Source: Pseudomonas chlororaphis
Lineage (GTDB): Bacteria > Pseudomonadota > Gammaproteobacteria > Pseudomonadales > Pseudomonadaceae
Assembly (NCBI GenBank): GCA_001023535.1
Contig: CP011020.1
Coordinates: forward strand, 1,902,121-1,966,120
DNA length: 64,000 bases
Reading direction: 5' to 3'
In this document: in pieces, positions 1 through 8,256 of the stretch
Layout: the number at the start of each line of letters is the position of its first letter
Numbering within the stretch: the first letter of the stretch is position 1
Notes under the pieces: generated by a model
What the model saw: only the letters and a program-made list of their open reading frames with translations
The model's database searches: none
Told to the model about the DNA's origin: nothing
Translations under genes and position numbers: made by a program

Positions 1-1
1 C

Positions 2-1174
2 CAATCAATGTCTGCCTGGGTGCCTTCGCTGGGGCTGATACCGACTGACTGGCATGACCAGGACGGGCCGTTCCATATCGCCCGCATGGGGCGTAAAACC
101 TACCTCCTGCCGAACCACAGCGGCATGCTCGCCTTTGCCGGGGATTGCCGGTCGGCCTATGAATTCTGGGTGGCGTTATCACAATCCATCGAGATCAAGC
201 TCGGCTATCAACCCGACGCGCTGATTGAGGCGGCCATGATCGATCAGGTCCTGATGAGCATGGGCGCGACCGCGAGCGCCTTCCACATGCTGGGCGTGCT
301 GCTGGATGGACAAGGCGGCCGGCGCGCCTATGTCCACCGCCCCGAAGCCACGGTGACCACCGAGCACTTTGGCACCTGCTACCTGGCCGGCTCCGGGACG
401 CACCACCTCAAAAGCAAGATTCAAACCGAAGACCAACGCTTCACGTCCATCCAGCATTGGGACTGGGCACACATTTCGCCGACTGAAGAACTGGCGGAGT
501 CCGTGTGTTCCGACATGCTCTACTACGAATCCGACATCAACAACGGGCGCAGGCCCAACACCCCTATCCATGACAGGTTCGGTGGCTTCTACGAATGGTA
601 TGGCATCGCAGCGGCCGGGATAAAAACCATGCCGCCCAGAATCGACCTGAACATCCTCGTCAAGGACGATTGCCTGTACCTGACCCGGCTGCATTTTTGC
701 GAAACCGTTCACCCGCCCGCCGGCGATCCTCTCTTCAAAGGCTCGCAGATCATCTTGAAGGTCCTGACGTTCTGCCTGCGCACCCAGGCCTTCGACCCGC
801 AGAGGCTGTTCGAAAACCTGACATTCACTTTCGAGCGGGCGGACGGGGTGCTCATCGAGCGCTTCTTCAACCATTACGACAGGCAGGCCGGTTCACCGCT
901 GTCGGACCCCAGGATTTCAGGAGCCGTCCCGGCGGACGTCCTGCAAAAGGATTTTGGCGATGGCTTGTCCGTCAAGAGAGTGCGCCTGACGGTCTCGATC
1001 AACGGCTATGCGGTGGCAAAAGGGGTGACCGAAAGCGACGAATCGCTCGCCCCGGCCAGGCTCCAGTACACCAACGGCCAACTCTTGGTGACCTTCTCCG
1101 AGAAAATAGGCTTTTTGATTGCAGACATCGTGGCGAGGCACCTGAGCCAGCCGCCTGCCGCGAAACCTGCTTGA
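2..1174 (+). CDS. Protein of unknown function, 5' end outside the window (possible Ntn-hydrolase-like fold)
   Basis: The reading frame is open to the left edge, and the first in-window ATG (position 8) has too little upstream sequence to judge a ribosome-binding site, so the gene is probably truncated. At least 388 residues are visible. I do not recognise the family with confidence. The first ~170 residues alternate short strands and helices in a way that recalls proteasome-type Ntn hydrolases: a segment GRKTYLLPNHSGMLAFAGD, then a helix, then FGTCYLAGSG. If that is right, the catalytic N-terminal strand would lie upstream of the window. This is inference from pattern only. There is no signal peptide or membrane segment. 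The gene converges on hrpB with only 19 bp between the stop codons. Confidence 0.55.
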   Translation, partial: QSMSAWVPSLGLIPTDWHDQDGPFHIARMGRKTYLLPNHSGMLAFAGDCRSAYEFWVALSQSIEIKLGYQPDALIEAAMIDQVLMSMGATASAFHMLGVLLDGQGGRRAYVHRPEATVTTEHFGTCYLAGSGTHHLKSKIQTEDQRFTSIQHWDWAHISPTEELAESVCSDMLYYESDINNGRRPNTPIHDRFGGFYEWYGIAAAGIKTMPPRIDLNILVKDDCLYLTRLHFCETVHPPAGDPLFKGSQIILKVLTFCLRTQAFDPQRLFENLTFTFERADGVLIERFFNHYDRQAGSPLSDPRISGAVPADVLQKDFGDGLSVKRVRLTVSINGYAVAKGVTESDESLAPARLQYTNGQLLVTFSEKIGFLIADIVARHLSQPPAAKPA

Positions 1175-1193
1175 GTCCAGCGCCGCCGCATCG

Positions 1194-3713
1194 TCAGGCC
1201 TTGCGCGGCTTGGCCCGCGCCGTCGCCTCCGCCACCAGCGGATCGTCAGGCCAGTAATGCTTGGGATAACGGCCCTTGAGGTCTTTCTTCACCTCGGCGT
1301 AGGTGCTGCGCCAGAAGTTCGCCAGGTCCTGGGTGACTTGCACCGGCCGGCGCGCCGGTGACAACAGGTGCAGCTTGACGACCTGGCGGCCACCGGCGAT
1401 GCGTGGGGTGTCCGCCAGGCCGAACAGCTCCTGCAGGCGCACCGCCAGGATCGGCGGGTGCTCGCTGTAGTCCAGGCGGATCGACGACCCCGAAGGCACG
1501 CTCAGATGGTGCGGTGCCAGTTCATCCAAGCGTTGCGGCAGCGGCCAGGGCAACCGGTTGTGGACGATACTCGAGAGGTCCAGGTTGGCAAAATGACTGA
1601 GGCGCGACACCCGTCCCAGGTACGGCATCAGCCAGTCTTCGAGGCTGTCCAGCAATGCCCCGTCGCTGACGTCCGGCCATTCGCTCTCGCCCTTGGCCTC
1701 CAGGTCGAGCCGGCGCAACAGCGCCACCCGCGCCTGCCACTGGCGCAGTTCCGGGGTCCAGGGCAACAGTTCCAGGCCCTTGCGCCGCACCAGGTTCACC
1801 AACGCCTGACTGCGCGCAGCCTCGTCCAGGCCGGTCAGCGGCTCGCGACTGAGCACCAGTTCGCCGACCTTGCGCTGGCGCTCGGCACGCAGCACGCCTT
1901 CGCGCTCGTCCCAGTCCAGTTGATCCACGGTGCGCACCTGCTCGGCCAGCACCGAGTCAAACAGCGCCGGGTCAATATCCGTCGCCAGGTAGATCCGTTC
2001 TTCGCGCTGGCCCTGGCGGCTGCCCAGGTCGGCGACCACCAGCCACGCGTGTTTCATCAGGCTGTCGGCCTCGGCGAACTGTGCCGCGCGGCCATTGGCC
2101 AAGCGATACTCCGCGCCGCCGGGCCGCCGCTGTTGCGCGACGCGGTCCGGATAGGCCAGCGCCAGTAAGGCGCCGAGCCAGCGTGGGTGATCGGGATCGG
2201 CGACGGCTTGTTCGGCCTTGCCCCGTAAATAACCGCGATATTGCCGGGCCAGTTGCCGCGCCCGCTGCACGCCGCCCTGGGCACTGCGAGTCGCTCGTTC
2301 TTCGCCGGAGAGCAACACCAGGCGACTGTGCAAGTCCGCGCCGGCGCCGCGGAGAATATCGCGCTCGCCCAACAGCGCCGCGACGTTGCAGGCCATGTCC
2401 GCCAGCCCCAGCGCCTGGCCGCGCAGCAGCAAATGGGCGATACGCGGGTGGGCAGGCAGTTCGGCCATGGCTTGGCCGTGGCGGGTCAATTGTTCGCCCT
2501 CCAGCGCGCCCAGTCGTTGCAGCAGGTCCTGGGCCTGGGCATAAGCCGCGGCCGGCGGGCTGTCGAGCCACACCAGTTGCTGCGGCGCCATGCCCCAGCG
2601 GCCCAGTTGCAGGGCCAACCCGGCCAGGTCAGCCGAGAGAATCTCCGCGCTGGCGTAGGCGGCCAATTGTTCGTGCTGGTCTTCGGACCACAACCGATAG
2701 CACGCCCCCGGCTCCAGGCGCCCCGCCCGGCCGGCCCGCTGGGTGGCGCTGGCGCGGGAGATGCGCTGGGTGTCGAGCCGGGTCATGCCGCTGCCCGGAT
2801 CGAAACGCGGGACGCGAGCCAGGCCGGCATCGACCACCACCCGCACGCCATTGATGGTCAGGCTGGTCTCGGCAATGTTGGTCGCCAGCACCACTTTGCG
2901 CTGGCCCGGCGGCGCGGGGTCGATGGCAGCGCGTTGGGCCGCAAGATCCAGTTCACCGTGCAAGGGACACAGCAAGACATTGCCGCCCTCGCCCAGGGCG
3001 TCGGCCAACTGCTGGTGAACCCGGCGGATCTCCGCTTGCCCGGGCAGGAACACCAGCACGCTGCCGGTTTCATCGTGCAGCGCTTCCAGCACGGTCTGCA
3101 CCAGGCGTGGCTCGATGTACTCGCCCGGCTGGAACGGACGCCCCCAACGCACCGTGACCGGGAACATGCGCCCTTCGCTGCGCAGGATCGGCGCATCGCC
3201 CAGCAGCCCGGCCAGGCGCTCGCCTTCGAGGGTGGCGGACATCAGCAGGATCTTCAGCGGCTGGTCGTCGCGAAACAGCTCCCGGCCATTGAGGCTCAAG
3301 GCCAGGGCCAGGTCGGCGTCGAGGCTGCGTTCGTGGAACTCATCGAAAATCAGCAGCCCCACGCCTTCCAACGCCGGGTCGTCCTGCAAGCGCCGGGTGA
3401 GGATGCCTTCGGTGACCACTTCGATGCGGGTCCTGGGGCCCACCTTGCTGTCCAGGCGGATCCGGTAGCCGACCGTTTCGCCGACCTTTTCCCCCAGCTC
3501 GCTGGCCAGGCGCTCGGCCGCTGCCCGGGCGGCCAGGCGCCGCGGCTCGAGCATGAGGATGGTCTGCCCGGCCAGCCAGGGCTCGTCCAGCAAGGCCAAG
3601 GGAACACGGGTGGTTTTACCGGCACCGGGCGGCGCTTCGAGCACGGCTTCATGGCGGGACGCCAAGGCTTGGCGCAGGGCAGGTAAAACTTCATCGATCG
3701 GCAAAGAAATCAT
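1194..3713 (-). CDS. hrpB: ATP-dependent helicase HrpB
   Basis: DEAH-type superfamily 2 helicase of 839 residues, matching the HrpB family in length. The N-terminus has Walker A APPGAGKTT and the DEFH box in IFDEFHERSLD. A SAT-type motif III (LLMSATLEGERL) and motif VI QRAGRAGR follow, then the HrpB-specific C-terminal region. I start it at the ATG at 3713, which gives MISLPIDEV and has GGAG about 6 nt upstream. A frame extension to 3782 has no ribosome-binding site and would cross a -10-like element. HrpB is a predicted RNA helicase whose role in most bacteria is unclear. It is divergent from the small lipoprotein gene at 3809. Confidence 0.95.
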   Translation of the reverse strand: MISLPIDEVLPALRQALASRHEAVLEAPPGAGKTTRVPLALLDEPWLAGQTILMLEPRRLAARAAAERLASELGEKVGETVGYRIRLDSKVGPRTRIEVVTEGILTRRLQDDPALEGVGLLIFDEFHERSLDADLALALSLNGRELFRDDQPLKILLMSATLEGERLAGLLGDAPILRSEGRMFPVTVRWGRPFQPGEYIEPRLVQTVLEALHDETGSVLVFLPGQAEIRRVHQQLADALGEGGNVLLCPLHGELDLAAQRAAIDPAPPGQRKVVLATNIAETSLTINGVRVVVDAGLARVPRFDPGSGMTRLDTQRISRASATQRAGRAGRLEPGACYRLWSEDQHEQLAAYASAEILSADLAGLALQLGRWGMAPQQLVWLDSPPAAAYAQAQDLLQRLGALEGEQLTRHGQAMAELPAHPRIAHLLLRGQALGLADMACNVAALLGERDILRGAGADLHSRLVLLSGEERATRSAQGGVQRARQLARQYRGYLRGKAEQAVADPDHPRWLGALLALAYPDRVAQQRRPGGAEYRLANGRAAQFAEADSLMKHAWLVVADLGSRQGQREERIYLATDIDPALFDSVLAEQVRTVDQLDWDEREGVLRAERQRKVGELVLSREPLTGLDEAARSQALVNLVRRKGLELLPWTPELRQWQARVALLRRLDLEAKGESEWPDVSDGALLDSLEDWLMPYLGRVSRLSHFANLDLSSIVHNRLPWPLPQRLDELAPHHLSVPSGSSIRLDYSEHPPILAVRLQELFGLADTPRIAGGRQVVKLHLLSPARRPVQVTQDLANFWRSTYAEVKKDLKGRYPKHYWPDDPLVAEATARAKPRKA

Positions 3714-3736
3714 GCTGGCTCCAAAACAGAGGGCCG

Positions 3737-3742
3737 AGTATA
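3737..3742 (-). promoter_or_regulatory. Candidate -10 box of hrpB
   Basis: On the minus strand the hexamer reads TATACT, about 24 bases upstream of the hrpB ATG at 3713. No convincing -35 box was found at 16-18 bp, so this is only a candidate. Confidence 0.3.
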
Positions 3743-3808
3743 ACGGCGAACTGTTTAGCGTGGTCTGGACTCCAACCAGCAACGCCTTTATCTGCTCAGG
3801 AGATTGTG

Positions 3809-4228
3809 ATGCGTATTCCCTTTCGCGTGATCGGCGGCGTCCTGGTCGCCACCCTGCTGACCCAGCTAAGCGCCTGCGGCTCGATCTTCTACCCCGACCG
3901 CCGTGGCCAGATTGACGGCAAGATCGACCCGGCGATTGCCGCGCTCGATGCCGTCGGCCTGCTGTTCTACATCATTCCCGGCCTGATCGCGTTCGCGGTG
4001 GACTTCGCCACCGGCGCCATTTACTTCGAGCCGGGCAAAAGCGTCCAGATCGAGCCAGAAAAACTCAAGCCGGCCATCAACCCCGACGGCACAGTCAATA
4101 ACCATGTGTTGCAGGCGATCCTGGAACGCGAACTGGGCCGCAGCTTCCCACTGGACGACCCGCGACTGATCCAGCACAAGGGCAGCGCACAGCAACTGGC
4201 CGCGCTCGGTCTCAAGCCCGCCGCATGA
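3809..4228 (+). CDS. Small putative lipoprotein
   Basis: 139-residue protein starting at the ATG at 3809, preceded by AGGAG six bases upstream. A GTG three bases earlier is the alternative. The N-terminus is a lipoprotein signal peptide ending in the lipobox LSAC. It continues with GSIFYPDRRGQIDGKIDP, then a hydrophobic stretch (VGLLFYIIPGLIAFAVDF) that may be a membrane or amphipathic segment. The overall design (lipobox, an early FYP segment, a central hydrophobic stretch) resembles the YceK/YidQ lipoproteins, but that assignment is inference. The gene lies 28 bp upstream of fieF and is probably co-transcribed with it. Confidence 0.75.
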   Translation: MRIPFRVIGGVLVATLLTQLSACGSIFYPDRRGQIDGKIDPAIAALDAVGLLFYIIPGLIAFAVDFATGAIYFEPGKSVQIEPEKLKPAINPDGTVNNHVLQAILERELGRSFPLDDPRLIQHKGSAQQLAALGLKPAA

Positions 4229-4256
4229 AGGGCGCCGTTGAAGGAGCGATCGCGCC

Positions 4257-5150
4257 ATGACCACGGCGACTGAACACGCGCGCCTGCTGCGCCTGGCCAC
4301 CCGTGCCTCGGTGGCCGTGGCGCTGATCCTGGTGATCGCCAAGGCGCTGGCCTGGTGGCTGAGCGGTTCGGTGAGCATGCTCGCCGGCCTGACCGACTCG
4401 GCACTGGACGGCGTCACCTCGCTGCTCAATCTGCTGGCGGTGCATTACGCCCTGCGCCCCGCCGACGATGACCATCGCTACGGACACGGCAAGGCCGAGT
4501 CCCTGGCCGGCATGGCCCAGGCGCTGTTCATCGGCGGCAGTGCCGTATTGATCGCATTGCAGGCCATCGAGCGCCTGAAGCAGCCTGTCCCGGTGGACGC
4601 GCCCTGGCTAAGCGTTGGCGTGATCGTGTTTTCCCTGGCCCTGACCGTGGCGCTGCTGGTGCTGCAACATCGAGTCATCCGCGCCACCGGCTCCAACGCC
4701 GTGCGCGCCGACTCGCTGCACTATCGCTCCGACCTGTTGCTCAATGGCAGCATCCTGATCGCCCTGGTGCTCGCCGGGTTCGGCTGGTATCAACTCGATG
4801 CCTGGTTCGGTTTGGGCATTGCCGCCTACATTTTGTGGAGCGCCATCCAGATCGGCCGGGAAAGCTTCGCGGTGCTGATGGATGAAGAACTGCCGCCGGA
4901 CGTCAGCCAGCACATGCTGGAACTGGCCTGCGCCGTACCCGGCGTGCTGGGCGCCCATGACCTGCGCACGCGGATCTCGGGCAACCACTGGTTCGTGCAG
5001 TTGCACCTGGAACTGCCGGGCGAGTTGACCCTGTCCATCGCCCACGAAATCAGCGACCAGGCCGCCGACGCCATCCATCGCGCCTACCCCAAGGCCGAAG
5101 TGCTGGTGCACGCGGACCCGTCGGAAGTGGTCAAGGGCGCGAGGGCCTGA
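4257..5150 (+). CDS. fieF: Cation-diffusion-facilitator metal exporter (FieF/YiiP-type)
   Basis: 297 residues with the CDF architecture: about six transmembrane helices in the first ~200 residues and a cytoplasmic ferredoxin-like metal-sensing domain at the C-terminus. Metal-site residues are visible: D47 and D51 in LTDSALDG (helix 2) and the H/D pair in SLHYRSDLL (helix 5), the set used by E. coli YiiP for Zn(II)/Fe(II)/H+ antiport. The helix 2 motif DxxxD fits the Fe/Zn clade. The start has AAGGAG 13 bp upstream, a slightly long spacing. Its 3' end is followed at once by a perfect hairpin (5161-5188) shared with the convergent gene. Confidence 0.92.
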   Translation: MTTATEHARLLRLATRASVAVALILVIAKALAWWLSGSVSMLAGLTDSALDGVTSLLNLLAVHYALRPADDDHRYGHGKAESLAGMAQALFIGGSAVLIALQAIERLKQPVPVDAPWLSVGVIVFSLALTVALLVLQHRVIRATGSNAVRADSLHYRSDLLLNGSILIALVLAGFGWYQLDAWFGLGIAAYILWSAIQIGRESFAVLMDEELPPDVSQHMLELACAVPGVLGAHDLRTRISGNHWFVQLHLELPGELTLSIAHEISDQAADAIHRAYPKAEVLVHADPSEVVKGARA

Positions 5151-5160
5151 TGCGCCGCCT

Positions 5161-5188
5161 GTGGCGAGGGAGCACACTCCCTCGCCAC
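5161..5188. terminator. REP-like hairpin between convergent genes, likely bidirectional terminator
   Basis: GTGGCGAGGGAG, a CACA loop and CTCCCTCGCCAC form a perfect 12-bp stem with a 4-base loop, 10 bp after the fieF stop and 16 bp from the stop of the convergent gene. It is a single member of the GTGGCGAGGGAG repeat family found seven more times in this window. There is no T-tract, so termination is inferred from position. Confidence 0.6.
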
Positions 5189-5204
5189 AAAGGGCGCTGA
5201 CGCT

Positions 5205-6212
5205 TCAGTAATTCACTTGGTAACCACGGCTGCTCAGGCAACTGCCCTGGGCCTGTCGGTAGGTCTGCACCACCTCCGGAGCCGGTGGATAAGTGTAGTT
5301 GCGCGGGTCGAAACCACTCTGCTGCACCGCCCAGCGATAACAGTCGTAGCCGTCCTGGTTGACCTGCTCGGGTGACTGGCCGTTGGCCGGATACGCCACC
5401 ACGTCGTAGCTGTTGCCCTGGGGTTGAGGCTGCGGGTTGGCCACCGGCGGCTCGACCACGACGTAATCCCGGGTGTTGGCCTCATAGACGTAATAGGCGC
5501 CAGCGGCGAGAAAGAACAGCGAACTGCCGATCCACACTTCCCTGGCGTAGTCAGGCAGGTAACGGGTACGGATGCCCCGTGGCGGCTCGACCACGATGTA
5601 GCGTGGCCCCTGGGGACGGTACCAATAGCCGCCCGAATAGAAGTAATCCTGGCCGCGATAGGGCACGCGGTAGTTGCGATCCGGGAAACGGTCGATCACG
5701 TACCCCGGGCGATATTGCGGGCCTGGGCCCCAGCCATTGCCGTGCCCGTCCGGGCGACCGGGCCAATGCTGTTCAGGGCGGTTGTCATGGCTTGGACGTG
5801 GCCCGCCGTTGGGATAGCCATCGCCGCGACGCGGGATATCGCGGTAATACCCCGGTTGCGGTTCACGGGTCTGGTTCACGCTGTCGGGTCGCCCCTGGAT
5901 CGGCAAGTTATTGCCCGGCGGCGGCGACGGCGGCCGGCCGTAGCCATTGGGGTCACGGGGACCTCGATCATAGGAGGGGCCGCCCTGGCGCTGGGCACCC
6001 GGCTCGAACTGCCGGCTGTTGTCGCCTCGGATGATCTCGTTGTTCCGGGGCCGGGGTTGCTCGATGTGGCCCTGGTCGTTGCCGCCGCGCGGATCGTAGC
6101 CGCGGCCGCCGTCCGGGCCTCCGCGGTTTTGCTGATCATCGGCCATTCCCTGCGCACTGACACTTGCCCACAACAGACCAACACCTGCCAAACGCCAGAT
6201 GCGCGACTTCAT
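5205..6212 (-). CDS. DUF6515 family secreted protein with Gly/Pro-rich region
   Basis: 335 residues from the ATG at 6212, which has GAGGA six bases upstream. A GTG four codons earlier is less likely. A signal peptide (cleavage expected after SAQGMA) is followed by ~170 residues of very Gly/Pro/Arg/Asp/Asn-rich low-complexity sequence with repeated RGG, GRG and PRPxxx segments. A short tyrosine-rich part (YFYSGGYWYRPQGPRYIVV) leads to a hydrophobic segment (VWIGSSLFFLAAGAYYVYE) that could span the membrane. The C-terminal motif QDGYDCYRWAVQQSGFDP is the signature I associate with DUF6515 proteins. Function is unknown. The disordered part suggests a periplasmic or surface role (inference). Confidence 0.8.
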   Translation of the reverse strand: MKSRIWRLAGVGLLWASVSAQGMADDQQNRGGPDGGRGYDPRGGNDQGHIEQPRPRNNEIIRGDNSRQFEPGAQRQGGPSYDRGPRDPNGYGRPPSPPPGNNLPIQGRPDSVNQTREPQPGYYRDIPRRGDGYPNGGPRPSHDNRPEQHWPGRPDGHGNGWGPGPQYRPGYVIDRFPDRNYRVPYRGQDYFYSGGYWYRPQGPRYIVVEPPRGIRTRYLPDYAREVWIGSSLFFLAAGAYYVYEANTRDYVVVEPPVANPQPQPQGNSYDVVAYPANGQSPEQVNQDGYDCYRWAVQQSGFDPRNYTYPPAPEVVQTYRQAQGSCLSSRGYQVNY

Positions 6213-6430
6213 GTTATTCCTCACGACGGTTCAGGGCCTGATGATAAGACTGGGAAACCCCAGGCCGGTTCTGCGACAGGTTATCAGCCACAGGCTTTAT
6301 TTAGCAGGCATTTGCCGCTCTGCCCCCGGGGTTTAAGATACCCGCCGATTTCGTCGACGACAGGAACGGTTCTATTCGCCGAAAGCGCCAGCCGGCGTCC
6401 GCCGCAGCGAACTATCAAGGGAGTGAAGGT

Positions 6431-7288
6431 ATGTCAGTTTCATCCGCACGAGAACGAGCCCCCGTCATACAGGCCTTCGTGTTGGAGATTAGGTTTGTTG
6501 CTTTGGCGCTGTTACTCACGGCCTTGTGGGGCTGCGGGCGCACACCGCTGGTGCATGAAGATGATCGGCGGCTAAGCCGGATGCTGTGTGAAGTCGGGGA
6601 GCAAAGGGTCACCTTGAGCCCACGCTTCTCCTACGACTTGCCAGGGCCATTGCGGCACACGCCGTGCGGCACGGTCAAAAGCGGCTTCAATTATGACAAA
6701 GTCCGCGACATTCAGTCGGCGAGTGCCAGCGGCAGCTATCGCTCCAACGACCTCGTCGTGCTGGCCTCATCGCGCTGGATCACCGTTGAAGGCCTGCTCG
6801 ATGGCAAGGACGAAGGAGCGCTCTATGCTCCTGAACAGTTCCTGCAAAACAAACTCGCCCTGATGGACCTCACCCCAAGCAAGGCACGCCCCGAAGAGAT
6901 CGAGTGGGTCACCCGGCAAGGCATGCGATGCCTGCGCTTCTACGACATATGGCACAGCCCGACGGATACCTGGGAAGAGGACGTCACCTACTGGTGCTGG
7001 GAAAACCAGAGCGGCCTGAAACAGCCGTTCTCGGTCAGCGCCGGCCAACGCTTGCCCGAAGGCACCAAGGGCTATGACCTGGATCAGGCCTTTATCCTGC
7101 CATTCTTCCAGAGCCTGAAAATCAATCGCCTGTCCGATGCCGCCCTGGCCGAGGCTGAGGAAAAAATCAAAGCCGCCTGCGCCCACGTCAAATCCCGCTA
7201 TGACCAGCACCTCAATTGGGGTGCCGATTACCCGGACAAACGCCTGACCCGCCAGCGCCTGCGCTCCTGCGGCTATGACGCCCCCTAG
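6431..7288 (+). CDS. Hypothetical lipoprotein
   Basis: 285 residues, no recognised family. The N-terminus has ~18 polar residues, then a hydrophobic core (VALALLLTALWGCG) with a plausible lipobox LWGC at about residue 36, so it is probably an envelope lipoprotein with an unusually long n-region. A later start within the first 18 codons cannot be excluded. GAAGGT lies just upstream of the ATG. Four further cysteines (MLCEVG, HTPCGT, GMRCLRF, TYWCWEN) could form two disulfides, and a fifth pair (AACAHV, RSCGYD) lies near the end, consistent with a periplasmic protein. The gene stands alone, upstream of the hairpin at 7318. Confidence 0.75.
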   Translation: MSVSSARERAPVIQAFVLEIRFVALALLLTALWGCGRTPLVHEDDRRLSRMLCEVGEQRVTLSPRFSYDLPGPLRHTPCGTVKSGFNYDKVRDIQSASASGSYRSNDLVVLASSRWITVEGLLDGKDEGALYAPEQFLQNKLALMDLTPSKARPEEIEWVTRQGMRCLRFYDIWHSPTDTWEEDVTYWCWENQSGLKQPFSVSAGQRLPEGTKGYDLDQAFILPFFQSLKINRLSDAALAEAEEKIKAACAHVKSRYDQHLNWGADYPDKRLTRQRLRSCGYDAP

Positions 7289-7311
7289 CCAAAACAGAAT
7301 CTGCGCTCAAT

Positions 7312-7337
7312 AAAAAAGGGAGGCCCGTCGGCCTCCC
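7312..7337 (-). terminator. Intrinsic terminator oriented leftward
   Basis: GGGAGGCC, loop CGTC, GGCCTCCC (7318-7337) make a perfect 8-bp GC-rich stem. The run of A residues at 7312-7317 becomes a T-tract on the minus strand directly after the stem. The plus strand has only CTTGAG after the stem. The structure is therefore best suited to stop transcription coming from the right, although no recognised minus-strand gene lies there. It may also serve the plus-strand gene ending at 7288. Confidence 0.7.
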
Positions 7338-7382
7338 CTTGAGAATCTAGTCCGTGCTCGACGCTTTTGACGTCGGCTCACC

Positions 7383-7553
7383 TCACGCCGTCTTCTGGAC
7401 AGTGTGCAGCTCGGGGGTCTGCCAGTCACCGGTGGGTGCTGCGACCGCAGCCGGCCGGATTGGGCGGGCTGCACTGGACTGTTTGTCCGAGCAGTGATCT
7501 TGGTGATAAGGATAGGCCTGGGGCGCCGACAGATGATTGCGAATATTGCTCAA
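7383..7553 (-). CDS. Candidate small protein, divergent from lrp
   Basis: A 56-codon frame on the minus strand. It would start at a TTG (7553) and ends with TGA at 7383, 46 bases before the leftward terminator at 7337-7312. Third codon positions are mostly G or C, as in neighbouring genes. It contains no membrane segment and no known domain, and one short His/Cys-rich stretch (YHQDHC). There is no ATG and no good Shine-Dalgarno, so translation is uncertain; the transcript could instead be a small RNA. It is listed because it explains the orientation of the terminator. Confidence 0.25.
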   Translation of the reverse strand: MSNIRNHLSAPQAYPYHQDHCSDKQSSAARPIRPAAVAAPTGDWQTPELHTVQKTA

Positions 7554-7564
7554 ATAAACATGGC

Positions 7565-7611
7565 TTGCGCAATTTTTAGCCCTGGATAGATAATATTCCG
7601 CAATTATCCAG
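7565..7611 (+). promoter_or_regulatory. Candidate lrp promoter with overlapping inverted repeat
   Basis: A -35 candidate TTGCGC (7565-7570) and a -10 candidate GATAAT (7589-7594) are separated by 18 bp, in a locally A+T-rich stretch. An inverted repeat CTGGATA (7582-7588) and TATCCAG (7605-7611) brackets the -10 box. Lrp/AsnC regulators often repress their own promoter through such sites; that use here is inference. Confidence 0.4.
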
Positions 7612-7626
7612 ATAAAGGCCCGACCG

Positions 7627-8106
7627 ATGAGCAAACTCGACCGATACGACCTGAGTATTCTGGCGGAATTGCAGCGCGATGCACGCATCTCCAATCAGGA
7701 ACTGGCCGAGCGCATCGGCCTGTCGCCCTCGCCCTGCTCGCGGCGGGTCAAGCAATTGGAAGACGACGGCTACATCACCCGCCAGGTCGCCCTGCTCGAC
7801 CGCAAGATGCTCGGCCTGAGCCTGACAGCCTACGTGCTGATCGGCATGGACCGGCACACCCCCGAGCGTTTCGAAAACTTCGAGGCGGCGATCCGTAACC
7901 TGCCCCAGGTGCTCGAATGCAGCCTCGTCACGGGCATGGACGCGGACTACCAGCTCAAGGTGGTGGTGCCGGACATGGACCACTACCAGAAACTGCTGCT
8001 GGGGCACCTGACCCGGATCGATGGCGTCACCAGCGTGCGGTCAAGTTTCGTGCTGAACCAGGTACTCAACAGCACCGAGCTGCCGTTGACTCACCTGCGC
8101 AGCTGA
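7627..8106 (+). CDS. Lrp/AsnC family transcriptional regulator
   Basis: 159 residues, the standard Lrp/AsnC length. An N-terminal winged helix-turn-helix (residues ~3-62, with DLSILAELQRDARISNQELA and IGLSPSPCSRRVKQLE as recognition part) is followed by a RAM ligand-binding domain (~65-150: LTAYVLIGMDRHTPERFENF, VLECSLVTGMDADYQLKVVV). The effector is probably an amino acid but cannot be read from the sequence. The A+T-rich upstream region holds a candidate promoter with an inverted repeat suited to autoregulation. A hairpin at 8115-8142 follows the gene, so it is likely monocistronic. Confidence 0.92.
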   Translation: MSKLDRYDLSILAELQRDARISNQELAERIGLSPSPCSRRVKQLEDDGYITRQVALLDRKMLGLSLTAYVLIGMDRHTPERFENFEAAIRNLPQVLECSLVTGMDADYQLKVVVPDMDHYQKLLLGHLTRIDGVTSVRSSFVLNQVLNSTELPLTHLRS

Positions 8107-8114
8107 CCGCTTTT

Positions 8115-8142
8115 GTGGCGGGGGAGCTTGCTCCCTCGCCAC
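8115..8142. terminator. REP-like hairpin after lrp-family gene
   Basis: GTGGCGGGGGAG, CTTG loop, CTCCCTCGCCAC: a near-perfect 12-bp stem just after the regulator's stop codon, a single unit of the GTGGCGAGGGAG family. It has no clear T-tract downstream. Confidence 0.5.
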
Positions 8143-8256
8143 AACGCGTCAGCCGATGGATAGCTGCGACACACCGCCGCAGGCCAATCCCGCGCCCGCG
8201 CCTCATGCCTTATACTCGCCGCGACTTTTCAAGCCCGCTTACGCCGGAGTGTCCTG

